Of a stretch of 64,000 nt of DNA, positions 27,995 through 37,962 are shown one piece after another. The stretch lies in NCBI RefSeq assembly GCF_902506165.1, contig NZ_LR733817.1:5768184-5832183 (forward strand). The letters run 5' to 3'. This stretch comes from Bosea sp. 29B (GTDB lineage: Bacteria; Pseudomonadota; Alphaproteobacteria; Rhizobiales; Beijerinckiaceae). The first letter of the stretch is position 1; each line of letters begins with the position of its first letter. The notes under the pieces are model-generated. The model saw only the letters and a list, made by a program, of their open reading frames with translations. It was not told the origin of the DNA and did no database searches. Both the position numbers and the translations under genes were made by a program.

Positions 27995-28116
27995 CTACTC
28001 ACTCCGCCTCGAAGAATCCGGCGCAGATTGTCCCGCCCGGCACGGAAGAAAGCAAATGCAGAGGTAGCGGCTGAGGTCGCGCGAGACTTCGCTGGGGAGA
28101 GTCGATTGGCGTGGCT

Positions 28117-28186
28117 GTCGAGAACCGGAGCGGAGCGTACATCAGTACGTGAGCACCGGAAGCGCAGACGGCCGCGTCAGGCGGCC
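28117..28186. repeat. Putative extragenic repeat with CGTAC palindrome
   Basis: The stretch between the GST and pccA genes contains CGTAC-ATCA-GTACG (28136-28149) flanked by ACCGGAGCGGAG and GAGCACCGGAAGCG. A GGCCG..CGGCC hairpin follows. The texture resembles short extragenic elements of Rhizobiales, but only one copy is in the window. Confidence 0.35.
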
Positions 28187-28211
28187 GCCCCAGTAGAAGT
28201 ATCGCGCGGCC

Positions 28212-30212
<2,001 letters not shown>

Positions 30213-30359
30213 GCGTGGTTTCCCCCCGGCCCGGAGCATTCATTGTGCAGTGCGGGCTTTACGGGAGGCAAGCGCATCCGTCCACTGATGCGAAAGTTTT
30301 GTAACGTGCGAAAACGCCCGGCGGCGGCCGGGCGTGAGCGCTCCGTGTTCCGGATGGCC

Positions 30360-30800
30360 TCAGCTCGCCAGGATCACGCGCTGGGCGATCGGAGCGATGG
30401 AAATCCGGGCATCGGCCTTGCGCAGGGCGAAGCTGACCAGGGCCTCGTCGCAGGATTCAGCTTCGCGGACGACCTCGAAGGCGATCTTCTGCGCCAGAGG
30501 CGTCGGACCGTCGCCAGCCGAGAGCGTCGTCACCAGCCAATGCGCCTTGTCGCGGTCGATCCGGCCGGTCGGGCGGCTCTCCCAGACCGAGAAGTCGACG
30601 CAGAACGCCAGCAATACATCGGCGAAGAGCGGCGACTTGTCTGCGACGGCACGGTCGAGCGCCACCAGCACATCGATGATGTCACGGGTCAGGACGACCT
30701 CGTGCAAGATTTCACGCTGAAGAATTCGGACGTCTTCATCGTCGATCACGCGCCTGTCCATCACGTGATCGACGAATTCGCGAAGTTCGTGGCCAATCAT
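30360..30800 (-). CDS. Hypothetical alpha-helical protein, 146 residues
   Basis: I do not recognise this protein. It is soluble, predicted mostly helical and rich in charged residues, and begins MIGHELREFVDHVMDRRVIDDEDVRILQREI in two pieces. It has no signal peptide, metal motif or membrane segment. GGGG lies 7 bases before ATG 30800, and codon usage looks like that of the neighbours. It is divergent from the M20 peptidase gene, with a 272-base gap containing an inverted repeat. Confidence 0.6.
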   Translation of the reverse strand: MIGHELREFVDHVMDRRVIDDEDVRILQREILHEVVLTRDIIDVLVALDRAVADKSPLFADVLLAFCVDFSVWESRPTGRIDRDKAHWLVTTLSAGDGPTPLAQKIAFEVVREAESCDEALVSFALRKADARISIAPIAQRVILAS

Positions 30801-30896
30801 CGTTCAACCCCTGTCCGACGTTGTTTCGTGTCGGTTTGTCCCTGTCGTGTGAAGACGATGCGACCGAGCCAGTCAGCAGGTGGTTAACACGCAAAT

Positions 30897-30912
30897 CTGA
30901 ACGCCTGTTCAG
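30897..30912. promoter_or_regulatory. Inverted repeat in a divergent gap
   Basis: CTGAAC-GCCT-GTTCAG (30897-30912) is a perfect 6-bp inverted repeat, flanked by direct repeats GGTTAACACG and GGTTAAACGG. It lies between the divergent hypothetical and M20 peptidase genes and could be an operator. It does not fit the alphaproteobacterial LexA spacing. Confidence 0.3.
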
Positions 30913-31072
30913 GTTAAACGGTCCTGAGTCAGCGTGGTTGCGAGGATATTACTGACCCACCAGGACTGCGTGCCGGCAAGCGCTTTTCCGGACTGCGTCT
31001 GGCGCATTGGACGCGGCCAAGCATGGCACTCTACCGTGCCGCAGGATCCGAACTTGGGCAGGCGGCGCGACC

Positions 31073-32449
31073 ATGGCTTCTTCCGACACACTGGCCGCGG
31101 TCTTCGCGCATATCGAAGCGAACCGCAGCGCCTTCCTCGATCGCCTGCTCGCCTATCTGCGCCATCCCAGCATCAGCGCCGAGAATATCGGCATCGCCGA
31201 AGTCGGCGCGTTGCTGGTCGAGATGCTGACGACGATCGGGCTTGAGACCAACCTGGTGCCGACCGACGGGCATCCCATGGTCGTCGCGCGCTGGCAGAAA
31301 GCGCCGGGCAAGCCGACGGTGCTGCTCTACGGCCATTACGACGTGCAGCCGCCGGACCCGCTCGACAAATGGCTCTCTCCGCCCTTCGAGCCGACGATCC
31401 GCGACGGGCGGATCTATGCGCGCGGCGTCGGCGACAACAAGGGCCAGCACTTCGCCCAGATCCTCGCGATCGAATCCCATCTCGCAGTGCACGGCACCTT
31501 GCCCTGCAACGTCATCCTGTTGCTGGAGGGCGAAGAGGAGATCGGCAGCCCGAACATCGCCGGCTTCGTCCAGGCCAACAAGGCGATGCTCGCGGCCGAC
31601 CTCGCCGTCACCGCCGACGGGCCGCGCCATGCCAGCGGCGCGGCCGCGATCAAGTTCGGCTCGCGCGGCGTGGTCTCCTTCGAATTGCGCTGCCGCCATG
31701 CCAGCCGCGATGTGCATTCCGGCAATTTCGGCGGCGTCGTGCCGAACCCGATCTGGACGCTGGTGCATCTGCTCGGCACCATGAAGAACGCCGCCGGCGA
31801 GATCACCATTGCCGGCCTGCATGACGACATTGAAGCGCCGACGAACGAAGAGCTCGCCGCGATCGAGGCCCTGCCGCTCGATGTCGACGCAGTCAAACAC
31901 AGCCTCGGCCTAAGCAGGCTCGATGCGCCAGCCGACCGGGCCTTCTACGAGCGCCTCTGCTTCCGGCCGACACTGACCATCAACGGCTTCCATGGCGGCT
32001 ATGGCGGCCCCGGCTCCAAGACGGTCTTGCCCAACGAAGCCTTCGTGAAATGCGACATCCGCCTCGTCGAGGCACAGGATCCGCAGGACATCCTGCGCAA
32101 GGTCGCGGCGCATGTGGCCGAGCATGCACCGGAGGTCGAGTTCATCGCCGCCGATGCGGGCATGCAGCCCTCGAAGACGCCGATCGCCTCGTCCTTCACC
32201 GCGCCGTTGCGCCGGGCCTTCGTCGCGGCGCAGGGCATCGAGCCGCTGCTGATCCCGGCCGGATTCGGCAGCCTGCCCGGCTATGTCTTCACAAAAATCC
32301 TCGGCATCCCCGCCTTCGTCACGCCCTACGCCAATCCGGACGAGGCGAATCACGCTCCGAACGAGAACCTGACGCTCGACTGCTTCTATAGCGGGCTTCG
32401 CACCGGTGCGGCGCTGCTGCACGAGCTTGGCCAGCTGGAAGAGCCCTGA
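31073..32449 (+). CDS. M20-family dipeptidase
   Basis: The 458-residue metallopeptidase (M20/ArgE/CPG2 family) has the first zinc ligand in VLLYGHYDVQPPDP, the bridging Asp in ARGVGDNKGQHF, and catalytic and ligand acids in LLEGEEEIGSPN. A dimerisation domain with DVHSGNFGGVVPNP follows, and the last zinc His is near PDEANHAPNENL. It should hydrolyse dipeptides or acylated amino acids in the cytoplasm. ATG 31073 is chosen because the frame upstream has no family similarity. Confidence 0.9.
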   Translation: MASSDTLAAVFAHIEANRSAFLDRLLAYLRHPSISAENIGIAEVGALLVEMLTTIGLETNLVPTDGHPMVVARWQKAPGKPTVLLYGHYDVQPPDPLDKWLSPPFEPTIRDGRIYARGVGDNKGQHFAQILAIESHLAVHGTLPCNVILLLEGEEEIGSPNIAGFVQANKAMLAADLAVTADGPRHASGAAAIKFGSRGVVSFELRCRHASRDVHSGNFGGVVPNPIWTLVHLLGTMKNAAGEITIAGLHDDIEAPTNEELAAIEALPLDVDAVKHSLGLSRLDAPADRAFYERLCFRPTLTINGFHGGYGGPGSKTVLPNEAFVKCDIRLVEAQDPQDILRKVAAHVAEHAPEVEFIAADAGMQPSKTPIASSFTAPLRRAFVAAQGIEPLLIPAGFGSLPGYVFTKILGIPAFVTPYANPDEANHAPNENLTLDCFYSGLRTGAALLHELGQLEEP

Positions 32450-32472
32450 ACGCTTGTCAGGGCCGCTCGCCC

Positions 32473-33153
32473 TCAGACCGGCTCGGCCACCGCCAGCCGG
32501 TCGACGATCCCGGTCAGCTCGGCGCAAGCTTCGATCACATGCCGCGCGCCGGCCGCCTGCAGCGCAGCGACTGGCTGGAAGCCCCAGGAGACCGCGACCG
32601 GGGTCACGCCGGCCGCCACCGCCATCTCCATGTCGAAGGTGCTGTCGCCGACCATCAGCGTCCGCTCTGGCTTGGCGCCGGTTTCGGCCATCGCCCGCAG
32701 GATCATTTCCGGGTGCGGCTTCGAGATCGCATCATCCGCGGTCTGGATCGTCTTGAACAGGTCGCTCCAGGCATGACGCTCGACGATGTAGTCGGCGCCG
32801 CGGCGCGACTTGCCGGTGGCGATGCCGAGCACGGTGGCAGGCCGCTGCGACAGCCCCGCCAGCAGCTCCACCACACCGGGGAAGAGCGGCTCGGCCAAAG
32901 CCGGGTCGGTCTCCGCCCGCTGCCGCATGCCGTTGAAAACCTCGCGATAGGTCTGCGTCAGCGCGTCGTCCGGCTCGGTGAGCCCGGCGACCCGCATCAG
33001 CGCGATGTCGAGGGTCAATCCGATGACGCCGAGCCCAGCCTCACGGCCAGGGTGCGGTCGGCCACAGCGCGCGAAGGTCTCGTATTGCGCGCCGAGGATA
33101 ATCGCCTCGGAATTGACCAGCGTGCCGTCGAGATCGAAGATGATGAGATCCAT
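32473..33153 (-). CDS. HAD-family phosphatase (phosphoglycolate-phosphatase-like)
   Basis: The 226-residue protein has HAD motif I as IFDLDGTLVNSEAI (nucleophile Asp near residue 6), motif II in LGIATGKSRRG, the Lys in ISKPHPEMIL and motif IV in MVGDSTFDMEMAVAAG, with a helical C1 cap between. This is subfamily IA of the Gph/PGP kind. It acts on small phosphate monoesters; the exact substrate cannot be told. It converges on the M20 gene with a 23-base gap. Confidence 0.88.
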   Translation of the reverse strand: MDLIIFDLDGTLVNSEAIILGAQYETFARCGRPHPGREAGLGVIGLTLDIALMRVAGLTEPDDALTQTYREVFNGMRQRAETDPALAEPLFPGVVELLAGLSQRPATVLGIATGKSRRGADYIVERHAWSDLFKTIQTADDAISKPHPEMILRAMAETGAKPERTLMVGDSTFDMEMAVAAGVTPVAVSWGFQPVAALQAAGARHVIEACAELTGIVDRLAVAEPV

Positions 33154-33225
33154 GCGCCGCGCTCTACAGGAGTTGGCGGCAGCCCGCCATCTCCGCCGGC
33201 GCAAGGCCCTCATGCCGTCACGGCC

Positions 33226-33720
33226 TCACCCTTGCGGGTTGCGGCCGCATTCGGCGATGGCAGCCTTCAGGGCGTCGCCATCGAGACCCTTGCCGCGCGC
33301 CTCCTTGCGGCATTCGGCTCGCTGGGCGAGGTCCGGCCGCTTGCCGTTGAAGCAGGCGACCAGCGCCGCCGTCCGTTCGGCCCCCTTGAGCCCGCTCGCA
33401 TCGGCCTCCTGCTTGCAGACCGCCCGCACCGTCACGGCAGTCGGCTTGCCGTCGCGGGTCAAGCCATCGCTGGCATAGAGCTTCACGCCGGGAAAGCGCT
33501 CCTGCATGCACTCGCGCATCGCGCGGCGCAGGTCGTCGCCCGAAAGCGCGATGTTCTCGGCATAGCAGTCGCGCCGCGCCTCGGCGCGGGCGGCACGCGG
33601 TACCGGCTCATCGGCCGCTGCAGCAGCCGGCTTCGGAGCGGCTGGGGCCGGCTGCGCCTGAGCGAAGGCTGCGGGCGAAGCGAAAACGAGGCCGGCGGCA
33701 AGCAAGGCGATGCGCAACAT
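33226..33720 (-). CDS. Secreted PsiF-repeat protein
   Basis: The 164-residue protein has a signal peptide (cleaved near AFAQA), a Pro/Ala linker, then Cys-containing units of PsiF type: CYAENIALSGDDLRRAMREC, CKQEADASGLKGAERTAALVAC and CRKEARGKGLDGDALKAAIAEC. Each pairs two Cys about 20 residues apart. PsiF was named for phosphate-starvation induction in E. coli; its function is unknown. The start at 33720 puts the Met directly before the signal peptide. It is divergent from the metzincin-like gene. Confidence 0.75.
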   Translation of the reverse strand: MLRIALLAAGLVFASPAAFAQAQPAPAAPKPAAAAADEPVPRAARAEARRDCYAENIALSGDDLRRAMRECMQERFPGVKLYASDGLTRDGKPTAVTVRAVCKQEADASGLKGAERTAALVACFNGKRPDLAQRAECRKEARGKGLDGDALKAAIAECGRNPQG

Positions 33721-33887
33721 GGAAAGCCTCCCGTGACGAAGAATGAACAGGAACAAACTTAGAACATAACGCGCTTTGTTCCGCAAGTGTTCTTACGTTG
33801 GATCATGCACGGCTCGGTTGCGCGCCCAGGATCATCAGCTACCTTTCGCCACTGGCCTCGGCCGCCGGGGGACCAGGAGACCATTGA

Positions 33888-34664
33888 ATGCGAGTCGTAC
33901 TGACAGGGTTGCTGCGAGCCATCGCCGCTGGGCTGCTCTGTTGGAATTTCACCATGCCCGCCGCCGCCCAATCGGCAGCGACGGCGCCCTATTCGATCCG
34001 CTTCGTTTACCTCGTCCCGAGCGATCGTCAGGTGAAAAGCGCCTATCGCGATGCGATCGCGCTCGCAGCATGGGATGCCCAGCGCTGGCTGGCCCATGCG
34101 CTCGACGGCCCGACCTTTGATTTCGGCATGGGTCCCGTCGCGATCGTGCGCTCGGAGAAGCCGGCCCGCTGGTTCTCGTCAGCCGAGCCGGGAGCCGGTT
34201 TCGGCGCCTTCTATCGTAACACGGCCGAGGAGCTCAAACGGCTCGGGATCGCCCGGACCAGCGATGCCCCGGTCCGGACGGTGGTCTATGTCGATGCCGA
34301 TCACGTCTGCGGCCAATCCGGGGCGGCCGGAGGAGCGCTGGCGGTCGTCTCGGCAAACGATTTGCGCGGTCTCGTCGGCGAGACCATCGTGCCAGCTTGC
34401 GAGCGGGCCAATCCTGCCGAGGTCGCGGGCCGCTGCCGCTGGGTCGGCGGCCTCGTGCATGAGCTGCTGCACACCTTCGGCCTGAGGCACCCGGATCGCT
34501 CTCCGGCCTGCCAGAGCCCGCAATGCCGAGCCGAAGCCCTGATGATGCAGGGCTTCATGCGCTATCCGCGCGCGAGGCTCCTCGACGAGGAAAAGGAGAT
34601 CCTGCTGAAATCCCCCTTCATCGCCCCGCGCCGCATCGCGGCCTTCGACGGCTGCGAGGGCTGA
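33888..34664 (+). CDS. Secreted metzincin-like zinc metalloprotease
   Basis: The 258-residue protein begins with a signal peptide (cleaved near AAAQS, about residue 28). It contains HELLHTFGLRH at 191-201, a complete HExxHxxGxxH metzincin zinc motif, followed 20 residues on by MMQGFM, a plausible Met-turn. Five or six Cys in the mature part suggest disulfides and an extracytoplasmic site. AGGAG stands 8 bases before the ATG. The sequence outside the motif is not one I recognise, so family and substrate are open. It converges on the RluC-family gene with a 3-base gap. Confidence 0.75.
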   Translation: MRVVLTGLLRAIAAGLLCWNFTMPAAAQSAATAPYSIRFVYLVPSDRQVKSAYRDAIALAAWDAQRWLAHALDGPTFDFGMGPVAIVRSEKPARWFSSAEPGAGFGAFYRNTAEELKRLGIARTSDAPVRTVVYVDADHVCGQSGAAGGALAVVSANDLRGLVGETIVPACERANPAEVAGRCRWVGGLVHELLHTFGLRHPDRSPACQSPQCRAEALMMQGFMRYPRARLLDEEKEILLKSPFIAPRRIAAFDGCEG

Positions 34665-34667
34665 GAC

Positions 34668-35999
34668 CTATTCGTCCGGCGCGTCGACGATCGGATCGTA
34701 GGGCGCATCCTCGAAGCCGAGCAGGTTCCAGCTCTGGCGCATATGCGGCGGCAGCGGCGCGCTGACGTCGATCGTGCCCTTGCCGCGCGGATGCGGCAGC
34801 ACGATCCGCCGCGCCAGGAGGTGCAGCTTGTTCTGGATGCCGCCGGGCAGCTCCCAGTTCTGGATGTTGAAGTATTTGGGATCACCGACGATCGGATGGC
34901 CGATATGGGCGGCGTGGGCGCGCAATTGGTGGGTGCGCCCGGTCACCGGCTTGAGCGAGAGCCAGGCGAGCTTCTGCGCCGCGGTCTCGACCACCGCGTA
35001 ATAGGTCACCGCATGCATGGCGCCATCGTCGCCATGCTGAGCGACGGCCATGCGCTGGTCGCCGTCATAGGCCTCCTCGCGGGCGAGATAGGTCGAGATC
35101 CGGCCCTGGCGGACGCGCGGCACGCCGGCGACCAGCGCCCAATAGACCTTGCGGGCGGAGCGTGAGCGGAAGGTCTTGGCCAAAGTCGCCGCGGCAAAGC
35201 GCGACTTGGCGATGACGAGGCAGCCGGCCGTGTCCTTGTCAAGCCGGTGCACGAGGCGCGGCTTCTGCCCGTCCTTGCCGGTGAGGGCATCGAGCATGCC
35301 GTCGACATGCCTCGTCGTGCCGGAGCCGCCTTGCACAGCCAGCCCCGCCGGCTTGTTGAGGACGATGACGTCGTCGTCCTCGTAGAGCGTGATCGAGCGC
35401 AGGAAGCCGATCGTGTCGCCATCGGCCTTGGCCGAGCGCGGCCGCTCTGCCGCCTGCTCCAGCTTGAGCGGCGGGATGCGTACGGTCTGGCCGGCCTCGA
35501 GCCGGTCCTTGCTGTCGGCGCGCTTGCCGTTGACGCGCAGTTCGCCTTTCCGGACGATGCGCTGGATATGGCTGAAGGAGAGCTGCGGAAAACGTGCTTC
35601 GAGGAAGCGGTCGATCCGCATCTCGTTCTCGTCCGGCGTTACCACGAGCTGCTGCACGCCGGTCGCGAGCACTTCGGCGGTCACGGCCTTGACCTCGGCG
35701 CGCATCGGCGCATCCGTGATCGGTGGCTTGCGTGTCGCGGGCTTGCGCGGTGCAGGCGTGCGCGGACCTGCGGCCCTCGGCGTCGGATGATGTGGTTTCG
35801 GGTCGCGCGTCGGCTCGGTGCGCACGACCTCGTCCTCCGCCGGACGCGGCCTGGCGCGGGCCGAGCGGCGCGCATCATGGCTCGGGCGCTTGCCCTTCGG
35901 CGCGCCTGAGGCAGGCGGCCTGCCGCCGCGCTTGGGGCCGTTGCCTCGCGGAGGAGCCCCTGCTCCTTTCCCGCCAGTTCCCTTGCCGCCGGTTCTCAT
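34668..35999 (-). CDS. RluA/RluC-family pseudouridine synthase with basic N-terminal extension
   Basis: The 443-residue protein ends in a standard synthase: S4 RNA-binding domain at about 127-175 and catalytic domain from 200, with the nucleophile Asp254 in HRLDKDTAG and the later GRTHQLRAHAAHIGHPIVGD. Residues 1-115 are a low-complexity Gly/Pro/Arg/Lys tail absent from E. coli RluC, probably an RNA-binding disordered arm. RluC modifies 23S rRNA; the exact target here is inferred. Its ATG overlaps the crcB stop (ATGA), so it is translationally coupled to crcB. Confidence 0.88.
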   Translation of the reverse strand: MRTGGKGTGGKGAGAPPRGNGPKRGGRPPASGAPKGKRPSHDARRSARARPRPAEDEVVRTEPTRDPKPHHPTPRAAGPRTPAPRKPATRKPPITDAPMRAEVKAVTAEVLATGVQQLVVTPDENEMRIDRFLEARFPQLSFSHIQRIVRKGELRVNGKRADSKDRLEAGQTVRIPPLKLEQAAERPRSAKADGDTIGFLRSITLYEDDDVIVLNKPAGLAVQGGSGTTRHVDGMLDALTGKDGQKPRLVHRLDKDTAGCLVIAKSRFAAATLAKTFRSRSARKVYWALVAGVPRVRQGRISTYLAREEAYDGDQRMAVAQHGDDGAMHAVTYYAVVETAAQKLAWLSLKPVTGRTHQLRAHAAHIGHPIVGDPKYFNIQNWELPGGIQNKLHLLARRIVLPHPRGKGTIDVSAPLPPHMRQSWNLLGFEDAPYDPIVDAPDE

Positions 36000-36379
36000 G
36001 TCAGCCCCCGCACGATGGACAATCCCGCGACCAGCGCCACGAGCGAGAGGGCGACCGAGCCGAGCACGTAGAACGCGGCCAGCATCATCTCGCCGCGCTC
36101 CCAGAGCAGCATGGCGTCCAGCGAAAAGGCCGAGAAGGTGGTGAAGCCGCCCAAAATGCCGGTGGCGAGGAAGAGCCGGGCATTCTGCGTCCAGTCCTCG
36201 CCGGCCTTGAAGGCGAGGAAGCCGGCGACGAGGCCCATCACCCCGGAACCGAGGATGTTGATCGCCATCGTGCCATAGGGGAACGAGGCGCCGAGCCATT
36301 TCAGCGAGACGAGGTTGACGCCGTGCCGGAGCACGCCGCCGATGCCGGCGCCGAGAAAGACGAGAGCGGTGGAAAGCAT
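35996..36379 (-). CDS. crcB: Fluoride channel CrcB/Fluc
   Basis: The 127-residue protein with four membrane helices carries the family motifs GAGIGGVLRHGVN, PYGTMAINILGSGVMG and the pore segment GGFTTFSAFSLDAM. It works as an antiparallel dimer that exports fluoride. The start at 36379 is the Met directly before the first helix, with GGGG upstream. The stop overlaps the start of the pseudouridine synthase gene. No fluoride riboswitch is seen in the 50-base gap before it. Confidence 0.93.
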   Translation of the reverse strand: MLSTALVFLGAGIGGVLRHGVNLVSLKWLGASFPYGTMAINILGSGVMGLVAGFLAFKAGEDWTQNARLFLATGILGGFTTFSAFSLDAMLLWERGEMMLAAFYVLGSVALSLVALVAGLSIVRGLT

Positions 36380-36429
36380 CCCCGAGGCATAGAGCGCCCC
36401 GCGGCCGCGCACAAACGAAATCCGCCGCT

Positions 36430-37065
36430 TCAGCGCGACGTTTCCGTACCATAGCCCCGCAGGAACGCCTCGACGGCAGCGTCGGCATAGCGGGCAAGCT
36501 CGGCAGGGTCGCTGTCGCAATTGCCGCTGAACATGGCGCGGTTCAGCGGGATCCACAGCAGCAGCCCGGCGAAGTGATTGGCCGCCAGCAGCGGATCGTC
36601 GATCCGCAACCGACCTGTCGCAGCGTAGCGCTGGAAGGCGGCGGAGAACGTCTCCAGCACGCGTTCGAAGCCGCGCGAGAACCAGCCCTGCCCGACCTCT
36701 GGAAAGCGCTCGGCATTGGCGATCACCAGCCGGCGCAGGCGCAGCAGGTCCGGCTGCATCAGCGCGATCAGAAACTTGTCGGCGAGCCGCCCCAGCCCCT
36801 CCCTGGGATCATCGGAGGCGGCGAGCTCCTCGGCCACCAGCCGCAGCAGCCCATCGATATCGTCCGTGGTCGCGGCGACGATTGCAGCGTAGAGCCGCTC
36901 CTTGTCGGCGAAATAGCGGTAGAGCGTCGGCTTCGACACAGCCGCAAGCGCCGCCACCTCGTCCATGGTGGTGCCGTCATAGCCCTTGCTCAGGAAGAGA
37001 GTCGTCGCCGCATCGAGGACGGTGCCGCGCTTGCGCTCGGAGCGGTCGAGAGTGGCTTGCGACAT
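36430..37065 (-). CDS. TetR-family transcriptional regulator
   Basis: The 211-residue protein has a TetR helix-turn-helix at about residues 10-58 (ILDAATTLF-type segment read as VLDAATTLFLSKGYDGTTMDEVAALAA in pieces, then SKPTLYRYFADKERL) and a helical ligand domain related to the AefR-like C-terminal type. It is divergent from the DUF998 gene, and a perfect palindrome in the gap is its likely operator. It probably represses itself and that gene. The inducer is unknown. Confidence 0.9.
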   Translation of the reverse strand: MSQATLDRSERKRGTVLDAATTLFLSKGYDGTTMDEVAALAAVSKPTLYRYFADKERLYAAIVAATTDDIDGLLRLVAEELAASDDPREGLGRLADKFLIALMQPDLLRLRRLVIANAERFPEVGQGWFSRGFERVLETFSAAFQRYAATGRLRIDDPLLAANHFAGLLLWIPLNRAMFSGNCDSDPAELARYADAAVEAFLRGYGTETSR

Positions 37066-37084
37066 GGCGCTGCTTCTCCGGGGC

Positions 37085-37126
37085 TTGACATCAAGAATGA
37101 AACTACACAGTTTAGTTGTACTAAAC
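37085..37126 (+). promoter_or_regulatory. Probable TetR operator overlapping a promoter
   Basis: GTTTAGT-TGT-ACTAAAC (37110-37126) is a perfect 7-bp inverted repeat. AAACT-ACAC-AGTTT overlaps its left edge and further AAAC/GTTT half-sites follow. A consensus -35 TTGACA stands at 37085-37090, so the palindrome sits where the -10 of a plus-strand promoter would be, 42 bases before the DUF998 start. Binding there would block transcription. Confidence 0.65.
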
Positions 37127-37167
37127 CGTTCAGTTTTATCCTACCCTTTCCGCCCATGGAGAGCCAG

Positions 37168-37833
37168 ATGCAAACCGCTTCGCCCCAACATCTCGATCGC
37201 GCCCTCCTCGCCTGCGGTGTGGCGACGACACCTGTGTTCTACGCGCTCGCCGCCCTGCAGCTGGCGTTGAGGCCGGGCCATGACATCCGCACCCAGCCCA
37301 TCAGCTTCCTGGCCCTCGGTGAGCTCGGCTGGATCCAGGTCGCGAATTTCCTGCTGACCGGCGCCCTGGCGCTCGCCGGCGCGATCGGTCTGCGCCGGGC
37401 CTTGAACGGCCAGCGCGGCGGCACGGCAGGCCCGATTCTCGCCGGTCTCTACGGCCTCGGCATGATCGGCGCCGGTCTGTTCGGGCCCGATCCCCTCCCC
37501 GCTCCCGGCCAGGCACCGCAGATGAGCGTCATCGGCGCCTTCCACATGGTCGCCTTCCTCGTCTCGTTCCTGTCGCTGATCGCGGCCTGCTTCGTCCTGG
37601 CACGCCGCTTCAGCGCCGTCGGCAAGCGCGGCTGGGCGCTCTACAGCATCGCCTCGGCGCTGCTGGCTCCGGCGCTCGTCGCGGCGGGCATGGCGAGCCC
37701 GAGCTGGGCGGGTGTGATCGTCGGCGGCGCCGGTCTCGTGCTCTTCGGCTGGTTCTCGCTCATCGCCCTGGAAGTCCGCGGCGAAGCCTCGTCCTCTCTG
37801 GTCCTCCCGCCTCAAGCGCCTGACGCGGCCTGA
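37168..37833 (+). CDS. DUF998 membrane protein
   Basis: The 221-residue protein has six predicted membrane helices. The DUF998 pattern is visible in GHDIRTQPISFLALGELGWIQ after the first helix and in SVIGAFHMVAFLVSFLSL. GGAG stands 6 bases before ATG 37168, which I prefer to ATG 37156. The gene is under the divergent TetR operator, so it probably responds to the same signal. Function unknown. Confidence 0.8.
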   Translation: MQTASPQHLDRALLACGVATTPVFYALAALQLALRPGHDIRTQPISFLALGELGWIQVANFLLTGALALAGAIGLRRALNGQRGGTAGPILAGLYGLGMIGAGLFGPDPLPAPGQAPQMSVIGAFHMVAFLVSFLSLIAACFVLARRFSAVGKRGWALYSIASALLAPALVAAGMASPSWAGVIVGGAGLVLFGWFSLIALEVRGEASSSLVLPPQAPDAA

Positions 37834-37962
37834 TCGGCGGCAGCGATCCGGTGGCCTGCGATCGCCAGCGGGCCGCATTCATCGAGGGATGCCGCACGCC
37901 CCTTCCGTCGGAACGATTGACTTGCCGCCTCCCCGGCCGGCAGAAACGTCGAGACGCAAGGG

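Noticed and set aside
30897..30912. LexA (SOS) box
   Set aside because: The inverted repeat GAAC-N4-GTTC lacks the GTTC-N7-GTTC direct repeat spacing used by alphaproteobacterial LexA.
36380..36429. Fluoride riboswitch before crcB
   Set aside because: The gap is only 50 bases and shows no matching pseudoknot elements.
36000..36497. N-terminal extension of the pseudouridine synthase to 609 residues
   Set aside because: This part overlaps crcB, which is clearly coding in another frame; the ATG at 35999 overlaps the crcB stop and gives a sensible start.
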